Part shown: positions 1 to 10,717 of the stretch, in pieces
Numbering within the stretch: position 1 is the stretch's first letter
Layout of the letters: each line of letters begins with the position of its first letter
Origin: Episyrphus balteatus
Taxonomy: Eukaryota; Arthropoda; Insecta; Diptera; Syrphidae
Direction: 5' to 3'
Length of the DNA: 64,000 bases
Assembly: GCF_945859705.1 (NCBI RefSeq)
Contig: NC_079134.1
Span: forward strand, 68,692,625 to 68,756,624
Made by a program: the position numbers and the translations under genes
Notes under the pieces: model-generated
The model's input: the letters and a program-made list of their open reading frames with translations, nothing else
What the model was told of the DNA's origin: nothing
The model's database searches: none

Positions 1-1004
1 ATAACTTATGAAATTAACTTTCTGCAGAAAAGCCTAAAAAGGCTTTGTAGATTTTTTATGTAAGCAAATGTTTTTGTAATATGAAATAATAAAGAAGAAA
101 GAAAGAATTAAAATTTTCAAACTTTTGTATTCGATATTAGAACGCGTATTGCTATTTCCATAGCATTTTAATGATAGATGGCTCACTAATTGTTGTATAA
201 CTTTTGCAGTTTATAAGATAATCTTATGAAACTTTTTTTCATTTCTTTTGCGATTTTTATAAGAGTCGAAATCGATTGAATCAGAATTTTGGTTGGGGCA
301 TCGTTGTTTATAAACTTTTTTAATGTTTTATAGTGATAAAATGTATTTTCATCATGTAGGTGTATAAGATTTTTTTTTATTAGAAAAAAAGCTTCGTCAC
401 TTTGTTGTTAAAGCGCTTTACCATTTATTATTGTTTTGATGAAACAAAAATAAAATAATAAATTTGATCTAGGAGAATCCAATGGAATTACTAAAATTTA
501 ATTTTTAGTTAGTTTGAAGGGTTAAGGAAAAGTGTCAAAATAAACTCTTTAAGCATTTTAGTCGTGGGGCTAAGCGGGTTTTTGGGATGTTTTTGTGTCA
601 GCGAAATTCTTTGCATTGTGTAATATTCGCTCGTGCCGTGAAATAGGTAAAGGATTAGATATGTGGGTGCATTGGTTTTTAGGTGTGTAAAAATATGTTT
701 TGACATTTGACATGTACACTATGATTGATTTGCATAGATTGATTTCTGGGTTGTATTGTTTATTTATTATATTACACTCACGCGTGCGTGCGTGAAAATG
801 CGTTTTTGTGATTTTCTCGGCTCCTGTTTATCGTAGAATCGATCTTGTTTTTCAAAAAACTTATTCTTTAATTTTTTTTTATTATACATTTTTTTGTATT
901 GTTTCTGTAAAAAAAGTTAGGTATTGATGTAAAATTTTTGGAGATGATAGTGAGTTTTACTTTTTTTCAATTTAGGTTCATCTGAGCGAAAAAGTTCTTA
1001 TAAT
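1..1004. other. AT-rich non-coding stretch, no gene seen
   Basis: No supported reading frame. Bases 1-115 look like the 3' tail of a non-LTR retrotransposon (a TATGTAAGCAAATG-type end followed by an AATAATAAAGAAG A-rich tail), but no coding part is left. A short alternating CGTGCGTGCGTG run lies near 780. Confidence 0.4.
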
Positions 1005-1016
1005 AACTTTGGTAAA

Positions 1017-1486
1017 TCTCAAACATTATAACTTGCCAAAAGACCAAGCAGATCTGGCCTAGGCTAGATCCAAAACGGTCAAAAAATTTATTGTCTCTAA
1101 GCAGATTGCATATCAGCTCTGTAATATGTGTCTTAACAGGACACTGTCTCATAGGTAGACACGCCATAAGACTTGGCGTAGTCTCTAACGACTTCTGTAG
1201 AAGTTGCCTTGATGAGGAAGAAGAAGAAACAATCCAACATCTTCTCTGCTCATGTCCTGCCCTTTCCAGTAGACGTAAAAAATACTTGGAAAAATATTTC
1301 TTAGAAGATACTAGTGAACTAATAAATACTGACATCTTCAACCTTCGCCGCTTCATTAAAAGCTCCAACTGGTTTAATTAGTGAGGAATTTCCTTGCAAA
1401 ATCATGGTATCACAACGGACCAATAAGTGGTCTAAGTGTGTCAGTCGTTTTCCTGACAGCCATTTCTACCTAACCTAACCTAACCT
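1017..1486 (+). mobile_element. 5'-truncated non-LTR retrotransposon (3' end)
   Basis: Bounded by the 12-bp direct repeat AACTTTGGTAAA at 1005-1016 and 1487-1498, the target duplication expected from target-primed reverse transcription. It contains the last part of the pol reading frame, a short 3' UTR and, instead of poly-A, about 4.5 copies of the pentamer CCTAA. The 5' end is truncated, so only some 470 bp were copied in. Jockey/I-group membership is inferred from the encoded tail. Confidence 0.85.
1019..1381 (+). pseudogene. C-terminal tail of non-LTR retrotransposon pol (RNase H / zinc-knuckle region)
   Basis: An open frame of about 120 codons runs from the truncated 5' end to TAG. It shows the tail typical of many insect jockey/I-type pol proteins: an LTGHCLIGRHAIRLG segment, then CRSCLDEEEEETIQHLLCSC, a C-x2-C...H-x4-C zinc-binding pattern, then a hydrophobic tail ending SNWF. 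In complete relatives this lies just after the RNase H domain. The reverse transcriptase and endonuclease are missing because of truncation, so this is a dead fragment with no start codon of its own. The adjacent 3' UTR and pentamer tail belong to the same insertion. Confidence 0.75.
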
Positions 1487-1498
1487 AACTTTGGTAAA

Positions 1499-2381
1499 AC
1501 TTTAAATTTCCTACAACTTTTTTTCACAAGAATCAAAATATACTTTTCTGAAGGTATTTGTTGTGCCGATTTCTGATCCGAAGTCAGAAAAAATTTCCGA
1601 TACAAATGGAATTCATAATAATGTGGAAAAAAATTCTCAAGTATGAAAAAACAAAAAGTTAAAGAACATGAAAATCAATCCTGTGTACCTATCTACCTAC
1701 TCATATTTTTATACACACTGCACAGTGCACATAGATACTGTCAAGTACATTATAACCAAAGAAACCATATATAGGTAAGATATAACACATCCTCTAACCT
1801 CTACCTACTTTTCCGCTGAGCAATCATAGTAGTTACACAAATTTCTCTGATATACAAAAAACTCAAATGCCATCCATAACAACAACATGAAAACAAGTTT
1901 CTTTTTTACCGACTTCCAAAAAGGAGGAGGTAATCAATTCATCTGTATTTTTTTTTTTTAATTCTTTTTTTTTGTGTTTGTTACCTCCTAACATTGGACT
2001 AAGTAAACCAATCTTGATAATTCTTTTGGTACTTATTGCTGTAGAAACTATTATTGCTATGAGAAAACCCATAAAACCCAGTTTTGATCCATGGAAGTTG
2101 GTTTTGTTTTTTTTTAGGTTTTGATGGTTGGTTGTTTGCGGTACAACTGAAATTAAAGCAGGTTATTTAAATTTTACAATTGTGGTTTCAGAAAGGGTTA
2201 ATCATTGACTGAGTAAATAAAAAAGTAATTAGTCGTTAGGTAACAATACAAATGTGGTAGTAAGGAATGCCCAGTTAATTTGTGCAGGTAGGTGCGTAAT
2301 AGAATCATATCCTTAAAAAATATGCAATAATGCGATTTGGGATGATTGTTTTTAAAACAAATTACTATTTTTTCGGGTAGG
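1499..2381. other. AT-rich non-coding stretch
   Basis: No supported gene. Contains scattered CTACCTA/TACCTA words common in fly intergenic DNA and the short palindrome CTGCACAGTGCA near 1718. Confidence 0.4.
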
Positions 2382-2558
2382 TACATTAGGGAAATTACAA
2401 ATCTGCATGAAAGGGTTACTGTAGAAGGCTCTGGAATGCAGGCATTTGTTAAAGAGTGTATAAAAATCGGTGGTAAATACGGAGAACATGTTAACCTGAA
2501 AGACATGCTTCCCACTGGAACAACCATAAGCAACAATATAAAAAATATTAAAGACTAA
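2382..2558 (+). pseudogene. hAT-like transposase fragment
   Basis: A 59-codon open segment contains IGGKYGEHVNLKDMLPTGTT followed by ISNN. This resembles the IGAKYG...LP.PTT.SR signature found N-terminal to the catalytic core in hAT-superfamily transposases of insects. It is preceded by GGGTAG, which could be a splice acceptor. No catalytic domain, terminal repeats or target duplication could be found nearby, so this is called a remnant. Family assignment is from motif memory only. Confidence 0.45.
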
Positions 2559-2559
2559 T

Positions 2560-3044
2560 TAGTGGAAATAGTTAAAACAGAATGATATGAATGAAAAGTG
2601 TCATAATTTTTAACTTAATTTAATTTATTCAATTTTTTGTATCTAACATTAAGTTTTATTAAATTTTTCTTTTTTTTTTCTGTATTTTATTTATTTTTAT
2701 TCTAATATGTTTTTCTTCATTTCATTATCTTTTCAAATTAATTAATTTTAATAAAACTAATGTGAATTGCTTTTGTGTACCAAACTGATTCTATTTTTAT
2801 TTATGCTATAAGAAAAACCACCCTCGAAAACTTTGAACATTTCCTTTCTAGTTCGAGTAAATTCGATCACATTGATCATGAACATTTTGTTCACGATTTT
2901 TTTACTCGATTTCACTCGAACAGAAAAATGATCGTTTGAACTCGTTTGAAATGTAGGGTTACTTACGAGTCATCATACTCGTAAACAGGAAAGCTGGAAC
3001 ATATTTGAGTTGTGTTGATTCTGTTTGTTCGAGATCGTTTTTTA
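2560..3044. other. AT-rich non-coding stretch with ACTCGAA words
   Basis: No gene seen. From 2850 to 3030 the sequence repeats CGAGT/ACTCG and GATCATGAACA words in both orientations, suggesting an old inverted-repeat remnant. Confidence 0.35.
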
Positions 3045-3300
3045 CTTGCTCTATAGGGCAAGTATTGGTTTCGTGTAGAAAAAAAAAATCGAGGTTTTAA
3101 TCAAAACCAACATTACGATGATGGAGAAGATCAAAAAAGTGGGTTTCGTCATGCCGTCCGTCGGTCTGTGCGTGTGTGCGTCTGTGCGTCTGTGCGTCCA
3201 TCTGTACATGGAGCTAGGGCCTAAACGGATGGATGGATTTGCTTGAAATTTGGTACAGATGATTTTTACGTAATTCCCTAGGACCATTTTTTTTATTTTT
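3045..3300 (-). repeat. Dispersed repeat with CCATCCGTTTAGG / CAGACGGAC core
   Basis: Read on the minus strand it gives ACCAAATTT, TCCATCCGTTTAGG and then an array of CAGACGCACAGACGG words. The same word order is found on the plus strand at 51005-51110. This is a dispersed repeat of unknown element type; the reading frames across it are low-complexity by-products. Confidence 0.6.
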
Positions 3301-3784
3301 TTAATATCTCCAATTTAACGCATATCTCCCATATAACGTTTTCGAGGTATTTCAAATTTCTCGAAAACGGCTCTAACGATTTCGTTTAAACTTGGTGTGC
3401 GCAGTACTCTTATTGATTCTAACAAAACTGCGTTTTTAGTTCTTCTCAAAAAAATGCCGAGAGCGGAAATATGGCGTTGCCGTTTCTCAAAAATTGACAT
3501 GTTTTTAAGTTCATATATTTCATCAAAGCATAAGTCAATTTTTTCAAAATTTACAGACATCATAGGTATTGAAATGTAAAATGTAAACAAAAAAAAATAA
3601 AAAAAAAATTTTTTTCAAAAAACATTTAAAAAATTGAATTTTTTTAACTTTCGATTTTTTTTTTGTTTTTATTTTTTTTTCTCCACAAAATCTTAAATTT
3701 CCAATAGATATTTAAGATAAAGATGCTTTGAACTACAAGAGCAAGTACGTGCGACCCAGTCGTGCATTTTATTTCGAGTAAGTA

Positions 3785-4000
3785 GGGTAGATTTGCCTAT
3801 TTCGGCCGTCTCGTCGTCAAACGTTATAACTTGTGATTTCGTAGGCTTTATTCCAAAATTTCGCTCTTATGATGTTCTTACATATAAATGAACAGCATAA
3901 GAGCAAAATTTTGGAATAAAGCCTACGAAATCACTAGTTATAACGATTTTCCCAAAGGTGGCCGGAAACTGGAGACGGTCGCAAATAGGCAACTCTACCC
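3785..4000. mobile_element. 216-bp foldback MITE
   Basis: The two halves are inverted copies: GGGTAGATTTGCCTATTTC at the left and, inverted, GGGTAGAGTTGCCTATTTG at the right, continuing through a shared GTAGGCTTTATTCCAAAATT stretch to a centre near 3885. It is flanked by TA on both sides, as for Tc1/mariner-type MITEs. Non-coding. Confidence 0.75.
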
Positions 4001-4379
4001 TACTCGATGTTTGTAAACAATACTCGACTCGTTTGATTCTCTGGTACAGCTGCGGTCAAAAAAATAGCAGTGCATCGAAAAATATTTTATGTAAAACATA
4101 AAACATAAAAAGAGTTTCGACGTTGGATTTATTTTTTAGTAAAACTATTTCAGATACATTCTAGATTAATTTTTAGTATGAATGAAATTTAATTTATTGC
4201 TAATAGCTAAGCAATTATCCAAAAACAAAATAAACCTAAAAATTAAGCGGTCAAAATAATAGCAGTGATTTTCTTTTTCTAGTAAATTTAAATGAAACAA
4301 AGGCACAAAAAGTTCAAATAAACGGTATTTAACTTGGCAAAAGCTAGCATTTGCTCCCTTGACCTTTATTTTTAATTAA

Positions 4380-4930
4380 AGCTTGGCAAAAACCATTTAT
4401 GGGGTCGACAAGTCGCTGAGATCTGTGAGGTGTTTTAGCTCACCAAACCTGCTCAACAACGGTCCATAACTGCCGTTATGTTTGGGTTTTGCTTTATAAA
4501 CTTCTTCTTTTATATATTCGCCATGATTCTAGAAAAGATCGAGGTCCAAAGACTAAGCAGTCCACTCCATAAGCTAAATCTTAATGTTTTGAAACCATTG
4601 TTTGGCTGCTCTCCTGAAGTATTTTGGGTTATTATCTTGTTGGAAGACCCATTTAAGCGGTATTTTGAAGTCGACGTATAGCAGCATACTGTTTTACAAG
4701 ATATCCAGGTACTACTGCTGGTTTATTTTAGTTTTAATCTAATATAATAGACCAAGTCCGTAGTAGGACAAGTTCCCCCAAACCATTATACTGGATCCTC
4801 CGTGTTTATAATTTTTCTGCTATACCTAGGGTTATATTTCGTGTTTGGTAGTACTACCGAGACCCTTTGCCACCATGCGGAATCAATTTGCTATCATCAG
4901 TCCAGAGAATATTCCAGGGTCCAGTATACG
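4380..4930 (-). pseudogene. Tc1-like transposase remnant
   Basis: The minus strand, read across frame changes and stops, gives the catalytic landmarks of Tc1 transposases: WNILWTDDSK (second acidic motif region, about 4889-4915), a GGSVMVWG-like block, WVFQQDNNPK (about 4615-4650) and an SLDLD block equivalent to SPDLNPIE (about 4540). At least two in-frame stops and several frameshifts break it, and the N-terminal DNA-binding part is not recognisable. It lies between the inverted repeats as expected. Function is lost; ancestry is clear from the order of the motifs. Confidence 0.75.
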
Positions 4931-4941
4931 AATTTGGAGAA

Positions 4942-5394
4942 AATCAGGGCCCGCGCCTAAAAATCTTTCTAACTACTTTCCTCCTTTCGTATATGCAACG
5001 AATTGTTGCTATGCCTTAGTGTATGGAGAAAAACATGAAAGAGCCGAATAACAATATACATACTTGAAAGAGCTAGTAAAAATGCTAAGTCTATTCATTT
5101 GAATGTTGATAAACTATAAAGCCTACAATTGGGTGAAGCTAATCATGTGGGAGAGGTAGCGCAGTGCGTAGTGTACTGGCTTCTGAACTCGCTTGGTCTA
5201 GGTTCAATACTCAAGTGTGACGGAAAAAGTTTTTCAAATTAAATGAAAAATTACTAGACTAAGCACCACATACAAAATGGAATAAAGGAGTATGATGATC
5301 GGATTGGCGTCCGTGAAACAGTACTGTAACTCTAGCCATAAAACACTTGGTGGTAGCACCTTCAAGATGTTGTTGTTGTTGTTCAAAGATTATA
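4942..5394. repeat. First copy of 450-bp direct duplication
   Basis: Starts AATCAGGGCCCGCGCCTAAA and is repeated almost identically at 5472-5922. Differences are a few single bases and one TTG unit in the tail. An 77-bp spacer lies between the copies. The high identity shows a recent duplication inside an old element. Confidence 0.85.
5148..5383 (+). mobile_element. tRNA-derived SINE, copy 1
   Basis: The head resembles a tRNA gene: an A box within GAGGTAGCGCAGTGCGTAG and a B box GGTTCAATACT about 40 bp later. It is followed by an unrelated body and a (TTG)n 3' tail of five units. This is the layout of RNA polymerase III-transcribed SINEs. It lies within the duplicated segment of the Tc1-like element, so the SINE was copied with it rather than inserting twice. 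Confidence 0.65.
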
Positions 5395-5471
5395 ATGTAA
5401 TTGACGGAATAAAAAGCAGTCACTGCAAGTATGTAAACATACAGAAAAACTGAAACTTAATGATGAAAAAT

Positions 5472-5922
5472 AATCAGGGCCCGCGCATAAAAATCTTTCT
5501 AACTACTTTCCTCCTTTCGTATATGCAACGAATTGTTGCTATGCCTTAGTGTATGGAGAAAAACATGAAAGAGCCGAATAACAATATACATACTTGAAAG
5601 AGCTAGTAAAAATGCTAAGTCTATTCATTTGAATGTTGATAAACTATAAAGCCTACAATTGGGTGAAGCTAATCATGTGGGAGAGGTAGCGCAGTGCGTA
5701 GTGTACTGGCTTCTGAACTCGCTTGGTCTAGGTTCAATACTCAAGTGTGACGGAAAAAGTTTTTCAAATTAAATGAAAAATTACTAGACTAAGCACCACA
5801 TACAAAATGGAATAAAGGAGTCTGATGATCGGATTGGCGTCCGTGAAACAGTACTGTAACTCTAGCCATAAAACACTTGGTGGTAGCACCTTCAAGATGT
5901 TGTTGTTGTTCAAAGATTATAA
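5472..5922. repeat. Second copy of 450-bp direct duplication
   Basis: Nearly identical to 4942-5394 (C/A change in GCGC[C/A]TAAA, A/C change in GAGT[A/C]TGATG, one TTG fewer). It abuts the right inverted repeat of the Tc1-like element. Confidence 0.85.
5678..5910 (+). mobile_element. tRNA-derived SINE, copy 2
   Basis: Same A box, B box and body as the copy at 5148-5383, with a (TTG)n tail shorter by one unit. Confidence 0.65.
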
Positions 5923-6206
5923 AAATACCGTTTATTTGAACTTTTTGTGCCTTTGTTTTATTTAAATTTACTAGAAAAAGAAAATCACTGCTATTATTTT
6001 GACCGCTTAATTTTTAGGTTTATTTTGTTTTTGGATTATTGCTTAGCTATTAGCAATAAATTAAATTTCATTCATACTCAAAATTAATCTAGAATGTATC
6101 TAAAATTGTTTTACTAAAAAATAAATCCATTATCGAAACTCTTTTTATGTTTTATATTTTATTTGAAATATTTTTCGATGCACTGCTATTTTTTTGACCG
6201 CCACTG

Positions 6207-6740
6207 TACCTACACACTCCAAAAATCTTTCATGAAAATCCAAACCAGTTTTTATAATGTCTACCACGCCACATGAAAAAAAATTATTCTAATAAGCATA
6301 TATGTAACTTAAATTTAGAGTGTATTGAAGAAAAAAAAATTATTCTTTTTGTCGTTCCTGTCATGAATTTCGATGTTTTGTATTTTGTTTTAAACAATAA
6401 ATTAATTTTAAAGTTTATATTTTTCCGATTTGTAATTTCCTTTTGCTATGACGCTCTCCTTATATGTATTTATTAAAGGTATATTTTCACTTTAACTAGA
6501 ATGACAAACTTTTTTTTACGCTGTTGAATCCTAACAGATTAAACTTACAACAGCAATAGTTTTTTTTAAACAAGTGTTGATATTTTGTTTCGTATATTTG
6601 ATGAACCTCTTCAAACAAGTCTTAGTAATGCCTTCCTTTGATAAATAGAAGTTGTTCTTAAGGAGGCATTTTCTAACTTAAATATACAAGTGTTCGTCAG
6701 AACTCTTAGTAGCCCTCTAAGAAGCCTTTCTTTGCTTCTA
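6207..6740. other. AT-rich non-coding stretch
   Basis: No supported gene. Reading frames here are short and Lys/Asn/Phe-rich, as expected from base composition. Confidence 0.4.
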
Positions 6741-8040
6741 CACTGAACCAAAAATTGTACATAAAATTTATGAACGGCGTTCATTAACTTGAAATTAATG
6801 TACGGTTCACGGAATTAATGCACCATCCCTTAATTCAATGAACTATTCATTAAAAATAAAATTATGAACCGACAAACGTTCATTAATCTTGTTCATTAAA
6901 ATCCGTTTTTGTCTTAATTTTTTTTATGAACGGTTATTCATTGAATTAATGAACCTGTACATTAAGACAATGAATACCATTCATTAAAATCAATGATCGT
7001 TCATTAATTCAATTTTTTTTAGCCGTTCATAAAAAAAATTTATGAACCTGTTCATTATCCCTATGAACCTGTGTGTTAAAACAATGAACGCCATTCATTA
7101 AAATCAATGAACCATTCATAAATTCAATGAACAGCCGTTCATAAATATCCGAAACACTTTTTGATAAAAGATTCTATGAACCTGTTCGTTAAAACAATGA
7201 ACGCCATTCATTAAAATGGATGAACCATTTATTAATTCAATGAACAGCCGTTCATAAATATCCCATACACTTTTTGATAAAAGATTCTATGAACCTGTTC
7301 GTTAAAACAATGAACGCCATTCATTAAAATCAATGAACCATTCATTAATTCAATGAACAGCCGTTCATAAATATCCGATACACTTTTTGATAAAAGATTC
7401 TATGAACCTGTTCGTTAAAACAATGAACGCCATTCATTAAAATCAATGAACCATTCATAAATTCAATGAACAGCCGTTCACAAATATCCGATACACATTT
7501 TGATAAAAGATTCTATGAACCTGTTCGTTAAAACAATGAACGCCATTCATTAAAATCAATGAACCATTCATAAATTCAATGAATAGGCGTTCACAAATAT
7601 CCGATACACATTTTGATAAAAGATTCTATGAACATTTCGTTAAAACAATGAACGCCATTCATTAAAATCAATGAACCATTCATTAATTCAATGAACAGCC
7701 ATTCATAAATATCCGATACACTTTTTGATAAAAGATTCTATGAACCTGTTCGTTAAAACAATGAACGCCATTCATTAAAATCAATGAACCATTCATTAAT
7801 TCAATGAACAGCCGTTCATAAATATCCGATACACTTTTTGATAAAAGATTCTATGAACCTGTTCGTTAAAACAATGAACGCCATTCATTAAAATCAATGA
7901 ACCATTCATTAATTCAATGAATAGCCGTTCATAAATATCCGATAGACTTTTTAGTGAAAGATTCATAATTTTCTATGAATCTGTTCGTTAAAACAATGAA
8001 CACCATTCATTAGAATCAATACACATTCACTAATTCAATG
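6741..8040. mobile_element. CACTGAACC-ended element filled with TGAAC words
   Basis: The left end is TA followed by CACTGAACCAAAAATTG, the same kind of end as the element at 27405. The interior is made almost entirely of the word TGAAC, its complement GTTCA and ATTAAT linkers, first irregular (6770-7057), then a regular satellite. No matching right end was found, so the right border is approximate. Confidence 0.5.
7058..8039. repeat. 113-bp tandem repeat (satellite), 8 copies
   Basis: Unit starts ATTCTATGAACCTGTTCGTT and contains paired TGAACGCCATTCATT and CAATGAACAGCCGTTCA words. Unit starts fall at 7058, 7171, 7284, 7397, 7510, 7623, 7735 and 7848; one unit lacks a base. The last partial copy is diverged. 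Adjacent copies are nearly identical. Confidence 0.9.
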
Positions 8041-8300
8041 TTTGTGAGATGTTTTATTTTACAAAAGTCGCTATTACTTCTAAACAAAAGCGAAAATCAA
8101 AAAAACTTATTTAATATATTCTGTCGGAAATTAGAAAATCTACTACTTTTATACATGACAATTTTTCAAAAAAAGCAAAAATAGAAAAGATATGACGAAA
8201 AAAGAAAAAATTTCATGTCTTTTTGTTTGCGAGGTGTTTTATTTCACAAAAGTCGCCATTACTTCTAAACAAAAGCGAAAATAAAAAAAAACTTATTTAA
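8041..8300. repeat. 185-bp tandem repeat, interrupted by a retrotransposon
   Basis: The unit (TTTACAAAAGTCGC, ATTACTTCTAAACAAAAGCG, then TCTGTCGGAAATTAG) starts at about 8043 and again 185 bp later. The second copy is cut at 8300 by the insertion at 8301-9089 and resumes at 9090 with TATATTCTGTCGAAAATAAG. Confidence 0.75.
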
Positions 8301-9089
8301 GTTTCAAAGTTTATTCGTTAAATACTAACGATATACACAAGTACATTTTCTTAAAATTAAAATTACATTTATAGGTATTATATTATTACAAAACTAAAAG
8401 AAAAACTTACATATAATGTACATTATGGGTTATTTTGAATAAAAAATATTTTTTTAAAGTTAAGTGATTTTATATTTTCAATGCTGGAGTTATTTATATT
8501 TGAATTTTTATTGTAAATATTGATTAAAAGATTTAAAGGGCTATTAGCACCGTAGTTTGATCTACTGAAAATGTTAGAAATTGGCAACTGCCTTCTCAAG
8601 CTATACTGACTAGCAATGAAATTTAATCGACAGAGGATCGATGGAGCTGAAATCGATCCATTTATTATCCCGACAATAAAACAAAATTGTAGATACGCTC
8701 TGTGACTGGTAAGAAATGGAAGATTTATTAGATTAATACGTTGAGCGTAAGGTGGCAAGTTAATTCGATTTGACCATGGTAGAAATCTTAAGCAAAATCT
8801 CATAAATCTTCTTTGAACGGACTCCAATCTATTTATATGAACCGCATAATATGGCGCCCATATAACGCAACCATATTCTAAAATGGATCTTACGAATGAG
8901 ACATAAAGAGTTTTTAAAACGTAAGGGTCACGAAATTCCCGAGCAAATCTTTTGATAAAACCAAGAGTCATGTTAGCTTTTTTAATAATGTAGTCAAAAT
9001 GGTCAGTAAAAGTTAATTTTGAGTCCAATACTATCCCAAGGTCAGTGAAACTAGACAAATTGGTTAGTGGTGATAGATTAATAGCATAA
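8301..9089 (-). mobile_element. 5'-truncated jockey-like non-LTR retrotransposon
   Basis: Inserted within the 185-bp repeat unit; the two halves of the unit on either side rejoin. Approximate target duplication TTATTTAA (left) and TTATATAA (right). On the minus strand it carries the last third of the reverse transcriptase frame and about 120 bp of 3' UTR. Confidence 0.75.
8423..9058 (-). pseudogene. C-terminal reverse transcriptase fragment, jockey-like
   Basis: About 211 codons are open on the minus strand. They show the thumb and C-terminal region shared by jockey-related RTs: DLGIVLDSKLTFTDH, LGFIKRFAREF, then LEYGCVIWAPYY, RLESVQRRFMRFCLRFLPW and SRSNYGANSPLN. The catalytic FADD-type motif and the endonuclease lie upstream and are missing. 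It is closely similar in layout to the plus-strand fragment at 51917-52717, so both probably come from one family. The frame is intact, suggesting a fairly young insertion, but it cannot function alone. Confidence 0.8.
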
Positions 9090-9295
9090 TTATATAATAT
9101 ATTCTGTCGAAAATAAGAAGATCTACAACTATTAAATCTGACAATTTTTCAATAAAAGCAAAAATAGAAAAGATATGACGAAAATAAAATAAATCCTATT
9201 TTCTTCTTTTTATAAAGGCGCCAAAACTTAATAAACCATTCATTATTTTTATGAACCATTCATTATTTCAATTATTCGTTAAGATTCATATTTAA
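9090..9295. repeat. Resumed 185-bp repeat unit and TGAAC words
   Basis: Continues the unit cut at 8300 (TCTGTCGAAAATAAGAAGATC), followed by ATTCATTATTTTTATGAACC words. Confidence 0.6.
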
Positions 9296-9775
9296 CGAAT
9301 ACATTTATTGTCGAAGTGAGCTTGTTCATGAATTTAATAAACATGTTCATAGATTTAATGAACGTGTTCATTGATTTAATGAACATGTTCATTGATTTAA
9401 TGAACGTGTTCATTGATTTAATGAACCGTTCATTAATTCAATGTATAGTTAATCAAAACTTAACGAAGGGCAACTTGCATGTTGCAGTGATCACACTTTT
9501 AAAAAGTGTATCAAATTATGAACAAGGTTTTCATATCATTTAACGAATACATTTATTGTGGAAGTGAGCGTGTTCATGAATTTAATGACTGTGTTCATAG
9601 ATTTAGTGAACGTGTTCATAGATTTAATGAACGTGTTCATTGATTTAATGAACCGTTCATTAATTCAATTTATAGTTAATCAAAACTTAACGAAGGGCAA
9701 CTTGCGTGGTGCAGTGATCACACTTTTAAAAAGTGTTTCAAATTATGAACAAGATTTTCATATCATTTAACTTTT
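9296..9775. repeat. 248-bp tandem duplication with TGAACGTGTTCA palindromes
   Basis: Two copies begin CGAATACATTTATTGT at 9296 and 9544. Each holds alternating ATGAACGTGTTCATTGATTTA words followed by a shared unique half (TTAATCAAAACTTAACGAAG). The Met-Asn-Phe-Ile-Asp repeat proteins readable here are by-products. Confidence 0.85.
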
Positions 9776-10365
9776 TACTAAAGTAATAATTTTATTCAGT
9801 TTGCAGGTTTCAAAATAACCCTTTTTATGAGTATGAGAATAAAATGTTTTGAGACCACATTTGACAGGTGTCGAAATATCATTTTTTTTAACCAAGTTGG
9901 GGAATCAAATAAGACGGGGCTTATTACCTAGTGTATTTTTTTTTTTTTTTTTGTACATAATAAGTAGTTTTGTGTTTTGTTTTTTGTTCTCATTTTGAAA
10001 GTTTTCTTGCTCACACAAACATTTATCTCGGTTGAACAACCGTTCGTATCAATGTGAACAGTAGTTAACGACACAAGGAGATGTAAATGTTGTTAAATGT
10101 GAAAACCCTTTTAGTTCTTATTTTTTGGTGTCGTTTTATCGGTTGTTTGTGCTTTCAACATGAAAGCAAATTTTAAGTAAATTTTTTTTACTGTGATTGT
10201 CAATATTCTTACAATACATATATTTAAAAGATATTACCTTTTGTGTATTAACTGTGCTCTGTGCACATAGTTCACCCTTAAATTTTAAAGAACACGTAAA
10301 ATAAAGTGAGACCACTACTTGTTGATACGTAGAACGAAAGAATTTCTTTCGTTAAATGATGTAGC
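9776..10365. other. AT-rich non-coding stretch left of the Transib element
   Basis: No gene seen. Poly-T tract near 9945. Confidence 0.4.
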
Positions 10366-10370
10366 CGGCG

Positions 10371-10384
10371 CACAGTGGGACGAC
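10371..10384 (+). repeat. Left terminal inverted repeat of Transib element
   Basis: CACAGTGGGACGAC, identical for 14 bp to the inverted right end at 14425-14438. The first seven bases equal the consensus recombination signal heptamer. Confidence 0.88.
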
Positions 10385-10717
10385 TCTATGGGAAAATCGG
10401 CATTTCTTATATCTTATGTTTAAGAGATTGAAACCACGCAAAGTCGCATTAAGACGTCTATTTACACCTAAATCTACAAATGAAACATGAAAACCTAATC
10501 ATTGAAAAAGTTTTAGCAAGGAAAATCATTTTCATTTAATTAAAAGAGCTGAGCAGCGAACTTTTTTTTGGGATTTTATTCTTATTATTATTTTTTCTCT
10601 TCTTTTAATTAATTTATATTTATGAAAAGTAGACCTAACAATAACATTGATATTAACATAATATGTAACATATAAAAACAAAAAAAAAAAAAATAACAAA
10701 ATAAAGATACAAGCATT

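Larger units (their letters stand above)
4047..6206. mobile_element. Tc1-like transposon with long inverted repeats, degenerate
   Basis: Terminal inverted repeats of about 280 bp start CAGCTGCGGTCAAAAAAATA at the left and CAGTGGCGGTCAAAAAAATA at the right, both flanked by TA. Each arm holds a second internal copy of GCGGTCAAAATAATAGCAGT (for example at 4248), the inverted-repeat/direct-repeat layout of some Tc1 elements. Inside are a wrecked minus-strand transposase (about 4380-4930) and a 450-bp segment present twice that contains a SINE. The element cannot encode its own transposase. Confidence 0.85.

Noticed and set aside
1466..1490. CCTAA repeats as a telomere end.
   Set aside because: Only 4.5 units, inside a 12-bp target duplication and attached to a retrotransposon 3' UTR.
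7058..8039. Regular repeats that could be taken for a CRISPR array.
   Set aside because: The 113-bp units have no unique spacers and no cas genes; the genome is eukaryotic. It is a satellite.
9316..9770. Open frames encoding Met-Asn-Val-Phe-Ile-Asp-Leu repeats.
   Set aside because: They come from the ATGAACGTGTTCATTGATTTA tandem words; no start context, splice sites or homology.
10371..10400. A full recombination signal with nonamer after a 12-bp spacer in the Transib end.
   Set aside because: The bases at the nonamer position (GGGAAAATC) match ACAAAAACC only partly, and the other end does not support a 12/23 pair; only the heptamer is claimed.
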